This document shows, in pieces, positions 58,050 to 64,000 of a stretch of 64,000 nt of DNA. The DNA is from Dugong dugon (Eukaryota; Chordata; Mammalia; Sirenia; Dugongidae). The position numbers and the translations under genes were made by a program. The stretch's first letter is position 1; each line of letters opens with the position of its first letter. The stretch covers positions 70,128,319 through 70,192,318 of the forward strand of contig CM057471.1 of the NCBI GenBank assembly GCA_030035585.1. Reading direction: 5' to 3'. The notes beneath the pieces were generated by a model. The model was not told the origin of the DNA and searched no databases. It was given only the letters and a program-made list of their open reading frames with translations.

Positions 58050-58249
58050 TTGTTGTTAGTTGTTGTCTCTTCCAACTCATGGTGACCCCATGTGTGAAAG
58101 GCAGAACTGCTCCACAGGGTTTTCAAGGCTGTGACTTTTCAGAAGCAAATAGCCAAATCTGTCTTCCGAGGCACCTCTGGATGGGTTCCAACCACCAACC
58201 TTTCAGCTAGTAGTCAAGCATTTAACCAGTCGTGCCACCCAGGGACTCC
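58050..58249 (-). repeat. long-form AfroSINE
   Basis: It runs from a GTTGTTAGTTGTTG tail through GGTGACCCCATGTGTG and GGCACCTCTGGATGGG to the head CCACCCAGGGACTCC. This is the same subfamily as 40134-40352, in opposite orientation. Confidence 0.93.
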
Positions 58250-58379
58250 CGTTTGGTATAAATAACTGCCACTAAATGATGTACAGAGGATGGATACATT
58301 TAGCATCTATTGCTCAAAAACAGATGAAATTTTAATTTTTAACTTGAGTCTTTTATTTAGACTTTCCTTAATATTTCTT

Positions 58380-58495
58380 TATTGTAGCTTGTGTACTAGT
58401 CTGCAAGTTCCTTCAGAACAGATAGTAGTTTATTTACATCTACATTTTCAGAACCTAGAAAGTAGGGGCTCAAAAAGTTTTCACTAAATGGAACT
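58380..58495 (+). mobile_element. L2 3' end fragment
   Basis: Contains CTGCAAGTTCCTTCAGAAC and AGAACCTAGAAAGTAGG in L2 order, moderately decayed. Confidence 0.5.
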
Positions 58496-58499
58496 AAAT

Positions 58500-59205
58500 A
58501 AAAATTGTTAAGACGGTATTCCTGTATATGCCTATATAAGGTCCATCTTCAGCAGCTCTGCTCAGCCTGGCATGTGCATAACCTCCTGGCACCAGCTGTG
58601 GGCTGGTGTGGTGGGAATAACTATTGCTCTGAGGTGCCTTCCCCTAAAGAACAAAGGGCTCCAGGGCAGAAAGCACACTCCCTATTCCCAAGTCTTCCTC
58701 CTCCACTGACTTTTGTCAGAAGGAACCCCAGGGAACTGCTTTTGAACAACAGAAAAAAAGGAGACTGGCTCTAAGCTGCAAACACCTCTCCAATGACAGG
58801 TGTCATGCCCGCAACAGAGAGAACAAAAATAAAACTAAATAGAAAAAAGGAAAAAAGACTAAACCAAGCACTCTAAAAACACTAAGGGAAGTACTGGTCT
58901 GAAAAAAAAAAAAGAAGAAAATATTAGTGCAAATACATAAAAAATAAATAAAGGCAAATTAAATAAAGGAGAGATAATTCAAAATTCCCCTATACCTGAC
59001 AATTATATAACTGCCAGATCTGCCAGATAACCACATATTTTCTAACATGTGGGTTGGGAAAGTAGATCTAACACTAACAGAATGGTCATCATCTCTGAGG
59101 AGAAAATTCTAAACCAAATCCTGCACACGGGCAGGGGTATCTAGTGAACAGTACCAGGCCACACACAGTAAAAAAGCATTAATTAACTGAACAAATGAAT
59201 CAACA
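58500..59205. other. intron, nothing recognised
   Basis: Includes a 12-A run at 58901-58912 and mixed sequence. No repeat family assigned. Confidence 0.55.
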
Positions 59206-59209
59206 TGTC

Positions 59210-59415
59210 TTGGCCGCCTCCTATATGCCAATGACTACAGCAACAGTTTCTCATGTAAGATCCTTCAGGTAATCATCATAACTCCTATGAGCAAGGCTGG
59301 AAGGAAAAGACACTGGGGTCCAAGAGAAATTAAGTTCTTATTTGTCCAAGATCGCAGAGCCAGTAAGTGGCAAAGCCAGGACCCAGATCTGCCTGATCCT
59401 TAACCCACCACACCC
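59210..59415 (-). repeat. MIR
   Basis: Reverse MIR: AAGATCGCAGAGCCAGTAAG, CCAGGACCCAGATCTG. It lies directly upstream of the L1 at 59501. Confidence 0.75.
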
Positions 59416-59500
59416 AGTCTCTTACCCAAAGAGCCCACAATTCTGAGAAGACACACATATACACATGATCTGGTTAGATATGTCAAAAAATCAGTATCTA

Positions 59501-60808
59501 GTACTATGCAACGAGAAAGAACAACAATGAATCTGTGAAGCATCTCATAACATGGATGAAACTGGAGGACATTGTGCAGAGTGAAATAAGTCAATCCTCA
59601 AAAGGACAAATACTGTATGAGACCTCTATTGTAAAAACCCATGAAAAAGTTCACACGCAAAATGTAACAATCTTTGTTGGTTACCAGGGATGGGAGGGGT
59701 GGGGGTGGTAGAATACTAAATAGGCAATAGATAAGTGGTATCTTGGGTGAAGGGTGAGACAGTACACAATACAGGGGAAACTAGCACAACCTGTACAAGG
59801 AAAGGTCATGGAAGCCCCAAAGACACATCCAAACTCCCTGAGGGACTGAGTTGCTGGGCGGAGGGCTCTGGGGACCATGGTCTCGGGGAACATCTAGCTC
59901 AATTGGCATGACACAGCTTATAAAGACAATGTTCTACATTCTACCTTGGTGAGTAGTGTCTGGGGTCTTAAAAGCCTGTGAGCGGCCATCTAAGATACTC
60001 CACTGGTCTTATCCCTTCAGGAGCAAGGGAGAACCAAGAGAACAGGATACAAGGAAAAGATTAGTCCGAAGGACTAACTGTCCACAGCTACCAAGGCCTC
60101 CGCCAGACTGAGTCCAGTACAGCTAGATGGTGCCCAGCTACCACCACTGACTGCTCTGACCAGGATCACAACAGAGGGTTCTGGACAGAGCTGCAGAAGG
60201 ATGTAGAACATAATTCTAACTCACAAAAAAAAGACCAGATTTACTGGCCTAAAGGAGACTGGAGAAACCCCAAGAGTATGGCCCCCAGACACCCTTTTAG
60301 CTCAGTGATGAAGTTACCTCCGAGGTTCACCATTCAGCCTGGGAGTGGACAGCCCTGTAAAACCAAATGAGACTAACGAGGTACAGGAGTCCAGTGACAA
60401 GGGCCAGAAGGCAGAAGGGGACAAGGAAGCTGGTGATAGGAAACCCAAGGTTGAGTAAGGATATTGTTGATGTGTTGTGAGATTGTTAACCATTGTCACA
60501 GGGCAACATTTGTAGTAACTGTTAAATGAGAAACTATTTTGTTCTGTAAGCCTTCATCTTAAGTGAGAATAACAGCACAATTGGAAGAGCGTAGTCAATG
60601 TCACTGAACTGTGCATGTAGAAATTTTAGAAATGGTGTATCTTTGGCTATGCATATTTTCATCAAAAAAAAAAAAAAGGTTGAGAAGTTAGAGGGTTGAC
60701 ATGTTGTGGGGTTATTAACAAATGTCATAAAGCAATATGTGTACTACTGTTTCATGAGAAACTATTTGTTCTGTAAGCCTTCACCTGAAGCACAATTAAA
60801 AAAAAAAA
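59501..60808 (+). mobile_element. L1 3' end with a repeated terminal segment
   Basis: The element begins near ACATGGATGAAACTGGAGG and runs through a 3'-UTR also seen at 61075 (AGAGACTGGAGAAACTCC type block at 60256). It shows two successive terminal segments, about 60451-60677 and 60678-60808, each with the ATGAGAAACTATT..GTTCTGTAAGCCTTCA block and each ending in an A run. Flanks TCAGTATCTA (59491-59500) and TCAGCATCTA (60809-60818), preceded by A's, fit one target-site duplication around the whole unit. Confidence 0.82.
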
Positions 60809-60828
60809 TCAGCATCTAATTAAGTATT

Positions 60829-61672
60829 CCACCACTCATCTATCAGTCTGTTCTGCTGTGGTGGCTTTTGTATTGCTATGATGCGGGAAGCTATGCCACA
60901 ACTATTTCAAATACCAGCAGGGTCACCCATAGTGGACAGGTTTCAGCAGAGCTTTCAGATTAAGACAGACTAGGAAGAAAGACCTGGAGATCTTCTTCCA
61001 AAAAACAGCCAATAGAAAATCTTATGGATCACAACAGAAAATTATCTGACATAGTGCTAGAAGATGAGCCCTCTTAAAAAAACAAAAACAAAAACAAAAA
61101 AACCTGGCTTGCTGGTCTGACAGAGACTGGAGAAACTCCGGAAGTATGGCCCCAGGCACCCTTTTAACTCAGTACTGAAGTCACTCATGAGGTTCACCCT
61201 TCAGCCAAAGATTAGACAGGTCTATAGGGCCAACAATAAATAACACACTTGAGGAAGGTGCTTCATAGTTCAATCATGTATACAAGACTAATGGGCACAA
61301 CAGCCCAAAAGCAAAGACAAGAAGATAGGAAGGGACAGGAAAACTGTACGAATGGAAACAGGGAACCTGAGGTGGAGAGGAGAATATTGACACATCATAG
61401 GGTTGGCATTCTATGTCGCAAAACAATCTGTGTATTAACTGTTTAATGAGAAACTAACTTGCTCTGTAAACTTTTACCTAAATCACACACACACACACAC
61501 AAAACTTAAAAAAAAAAAAAAAGATGAGCCCTCTAGGTTGGAAGGCACTACACAATAGTCACAACAACGGACTCAAACATACTATGAAGATGACACGGGA
61601 CTGGTCAACATCTTCTCCTGTTATAAATAAGGTCACCATGAGTCAGCGCCAACTCCAACAACAGTAACAATT
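60829..61672 (+). mobile_element. RTE-derived non-autonomous element split by an L1
   Basis: The same element type as 46045-46440. The left part is 60829-61074 and the right part 61521-61672, ending GTCACCATGAGTCAGCGCC and CAACAACAG. The sequence is interrupted by the L1 at 61075-61520 with a 14-bp duplication. Confidence 0.85.
61075..61520 (+). mobile_element. L1 3' end, lineage-specific, nested
   Basis: The 3'-UTR of a young-looking L1 (GAGACTGGAGAAACTCCGG through GTTTAATGAGAAACTAACTTG) ends with an (AC)n stretch and an A run. The exact 14-bp target-site duplication AAGATGAGCCCTCT occurs at 61061-61074 and 61521-61534. The last ~80 bp are shared with 36719-36803 and 59501-60808. Confidence 0.9.
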
Positions 61673-61679
61673 AAGCACC

Positions 61680-63035
61680 GATGTATAAACGATACAAAAA
61701 TCCTGAGAAAATAGGCAGATAAAAATTAGTTCAAGTATCAGTGTGCTAACCAGAGTGAATAATGCTTTGTGTTCTAAAGAAAATGAGGAAATGGGCTAGA
61801 TGTAATCCAGGTTGGAGGAATGGCTGAAGCAAAGATGTGAAAAAAATCAGAAATCCTTTGCTGTCAGGGAGCAAAACAGGCAGGTAATAAGCAAATCAGA
61901 CTTACCCAGGCTCAAAGACTGAGCAAGCTTTCTTAACTGCTTGCCTGCTTTCATTCATTCATTCAACAAATATTTATTTTGCACCTACATGACAGTTCTT
62001 AATGGGGTCTTTCTGCCTCTGGTTTCCTCATCTAGAAAACAAGAATAAAAATCTCTACCTCCCTGGACTATCATGAAGGTAAAATGAGAAGTGATATATT
62101 AATTAAAGTAGCCCACTGCAACAGGAAAGTAGGTAGGCGATGGGTAAATAATGGTTGAACTGAAATGAACAGTAGGAATTAAAGTTGGAAAGTATGTGGT
62201 GGAAAGGATGCCACTGCTGAAAGGCTCTGAGTGTCAGGAGGGCAATGGGGGGTATTTAATCTGGACACCACTGTAGAGGACCCACAAGGAGCAAGGAAAC
62301 CACAAGGACAAACAGCAAGGAAACCAATCTGGACACTGCTATATTAACATAAATGCAATGTGATAAGGTCCTGGAACAAGGGAGTGACTGGTGAATCCGA
62401 GAAGTGTCAAATCTGACAGATGTTGAGAAGGAATCACCGCCCGACCTCAGAGACACACTGTGAGAGGAGAGAGTGGTGAAAAAGAAGAAAAGTACTCCAG
62501 TCGATTAAGATCGTCAAATGGTTTAAAATCTTACCTTGGAAATAATCCTTCTTTGAAAATAACCACCTAGACATTACAGATTCCAAAGACCCTTTGTTCT
62601 GCACACAAAATACACAAATATTTTTCTGCTTTTTCTACAAGAAACATCTTTTTTCCCAGTAAAGTCTAAACATTGGTCTGTAAAAATTACGTCAATTTTT
62701 CCAAGATTAAACTGCAGTTGGCTTACTCTCATTCATGTCCCTCAATCATATGGGCTTGGGGAAACAGAGCCTGCATCCTTTAAGACTGCATCACATAAAA
62801 CATTGTGCCATCACTACAACAGCAGCACTCTGTCCTTAAGCACCTCATTGTCTCCTAAATGGCTTCAGCTACAAATATTCCACCAGCAACAAGACTATGA
62901 AAACCTCAGGGCAAAAGGAATGATCACCACCTTTGCAGCCAACCCCTCTGGGAAAACACAGAGTCACTTAAAAACTGGCTGAGAATTAACCTCACAATAA
63001 CAAGTGGAAGACCTTTGGGATCCCTTCACACATCA
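61680..63035. other. intron, mostly unassigned
   Basis: A MIR-like fragment at 62005-62130. 62150-62470 looks like decayed LINE (CR1/L2 type) but is not assignable. Confidence 0.5.
62005..62130 (+). repeat. MIR fragment
   Basis: CTGGTTTCCTCATCTAGAAA and TATCATGAAGGTAAAATG are MIR-like. It is preceded by a CATTCATTCATTCAAC stretch of CR1/L2 type. Confidence 0.55.
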
Positions 63036-63039
63036 TGCA

Positions 63040-63300
63040 AGTACAACACAGTGATTAAGAACACTGTCTGGAGCTAAAGTGCCTGAGTTCAAATGCTGGC
63101 TTCCCCACTTCCTAGCTGTAGGACCTAAGGCAAGTTATTTAACCTCTCCATGCCTCAGTTTCCTCACCTCTCAAACAGAGATTATCATGGTATCTTCTCA
63201 AAGGGCTGTTGTGAGAATTAATCAATACATGCAAAGCACTGAGAATTGTATCTGGTGCATAGGAAATCCTCAGTATATGCTAGCTGCTATTATCATTATG
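63040..63300 (+). repeat. MIR, nearly full length
   Basis: Well preserved forward MIR: CAGTGATTAAGAACACTG, GAGTTCAAATGCTGGC, GCCTCAGTTTCCTCACC, GTTGTGAGAATTAATC, TAGGAAATCCTCAGTATATG. Confidence 0.9.
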
Positions 63301-63331
63301 GTTGTTACAATTAGGGTGGCTTTAATTACTT

Positions 63332-63492
63332 GGGGCGCTGGTGGCATAGTGATTAAGAGCTCAGGCTGCTAACCAAAAGGTCGGCAGTTTGAATCTACCA
63401 GCTGCTCCTTGGAAACCCTATGAGGCAGTTCTACTCTGTCCTATAGGGTAGCTAGGAGTCGGAATCAACCGGACAGCAACGTTTTTTTTTTT
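63332..63492 (+). repeat. AfroSINE with poly-T tail
   Basis: Full-length copy starting GGGGCGCTGGTGGCATAGTG and ending GGACAGCAACG plus T run. Exact 11-bp duplications TTTAATTACTT lie at 63321-63331 and 63493-63503. Confidence 0.96.
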
Positions 63493-63503
63493 TTTTAATT
63501 ACT

Positions 63504-64000
63504 TAAAATAAAACCTGCCCAGATACAGATTCCTTCCTCCTTTCCTCCCTTCCGGTGCCTATTGAGCACTATGATGGGCACTACATACACAGAGAAGAAG
63601 GGGAGAGAGACACAGAAATAGACAAATTCACACCCTAAAGAGGTTCCGCAATGTGTTGTGGAACTACAGCGCATGAAGCCACTGTCAAGTGAGTCAAGAA
63701 AATGTTACAGAAGAAGTGACATCTGAGTCAGCTCTTAAAGAGGGTAAGTAAGAAATTTTCATGGCATCTGGTTTCTAATACGTAGGAGCTGAATCATCAT
63801 TTCTAGGTTTCTAGAAAGGGTAGATAGCTACCTGGAAGGCTGCCAAGAAGGGAGGCTTATCTTCCCTTCTAGCTTAAAATGTCCATTAATATATACCTGC
63901 ATACAGACAGGAACATGGGGGCAGAATCCTTGAGACAGCCACTGAAACTAAATCTTAAAAGATTCCAGCCAGAACCTCCTCATCCTTCAAAACTAAGCTC
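63504..64000. other. intron, nothing recognised
   Basis: Sequence after the last AfroSINE up to the window end. 63660-63760 weakly recalls an old LINE. No exon seen. Confidence 0.5.

Larger units (their letters stand above)
1..64000 (-). other. MAPKAP1: MAPKAP1 (SIN1) gene body, internal part
   Basis: The whole window appears to lie inside MAPKAP1, transcribed on the minus strand. The sequence shows two consecutive exons of this gene in the correct order and splice phase, with no other host gene between them. The product SIN1 is a core subunit of mTORC2, which phosphorylates AKT, SGK1 and PKC family kinases. The window starts inside the intron after about codon 283 and ends inside the intron before about codon 167, so the first exons, promoter and 3' half of the gene lie outside. 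That the flanks stay within the gene out to both window edges is inference, based on the known very long introns of mammalian MAPKAP1 and on the absence of any competing gene. Confidence 0.88.
17442..64000 (-). other. MAPKAP1: MAPKAP1 intron upstream of the 173-nt exon (partial, at least 46.5 kb)
   Basis: This is intron sequence extending beyond the window end. The preceding coding exon should end in SKFDGK. I searched the minus strand by eye for codons giving that ending next to a splice donor and found none, so the intron seems longer than 46.5 kb here. It contains the densest nesting of transposons in the window. That no alternative or non-coding exon is present cannot be established from sequence reading alone. 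Confidence 0.75.

Overview
This is vertebrate nuclear DNA from an afrotherian mammal, most consistent with elephant or a close paenungulate. The main evidence is about twenty-five copies of a tRNA-derived SINE (AfroSINE type) whose T-rich tail matches the 3' end of an RTE LINE. A tRNA-Gly-headed SINE with an RTE tail, a piece of that RTE LINE, and four copies of a lineage-specific L1 3' end support the same reading. Ancient eutherian repeats (MIR, L2, CR1/L3, L1M, ERVL, MaLR, Tigger, hAT) fill much of the rest. Nothing bacterial, viral-genome-like or CRISPR-like was seen.

The only host protein-coding sequence I can support is two internal exons of MAPKAP1 (SIN1, an mTORC2 subunit), both on the minus strand: 17269-17441 and 5168-5344. 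They are consecutive, in frame across an 11.9-kb intron, and together encode about residues 167-282 in human numbering. That is most of the CRIM domain, including its acidic substrate-recruiting loop. The rest of the window is intron: the start of the next intron (5167-1), the intron between the two exons (17268-5345), and at least 46.5 kb of the preceding intron (64000-17442). No further coding exon was recognised.

Layout along the + strand. 1-5167: intron with MIR/L2, one AfroSINE and a CTCF-like motif. 5168-5344: exon. 5345-17268: intron with MIR, L2, AfroSINEs (two tandem at 9.6-9.9 kb, two at 13.1-13.4 kb) and a hAT-type element. 17269-17441: exon. 18.2-21.6 kb: long L2 remnant split by an L1 3' end. 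22-35 kb: lower repeat density, ERVL-type and MaLR-type LTRs, simple repeats, and several repeat-poor stretches that look like conserved non-coding candidates. 35.8-38.1 kb: nested stack of LTRs and an L1 tail between terminal inverted repeats. 40-49 kb: old L1 sequence invaded by a Tigger, an ERVL remnant, a MaLR LTR and many SINEs. 49-59 kb: MIR, L2, CR1/L3 and SINEs. 59.5-61.7 kb: young L1 3' ends, one nested in an RTE-derived SINE. 63-64 kb: MIR and AfroSINE.

Because the coding genes are so few, the story of the window is the MAPKAP1 intron as a record of nested transposition, several steps of which are dated by target-site duplications. I did not find a new enzymatic or defence system. 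The points most worth a second look are the TIR-bounded composite, the duplicated L1 3' end, the CpG-rich hairpin cluster at 34.0 kb, the CTCF-like site and the unclassified segment near 49.7 kb.
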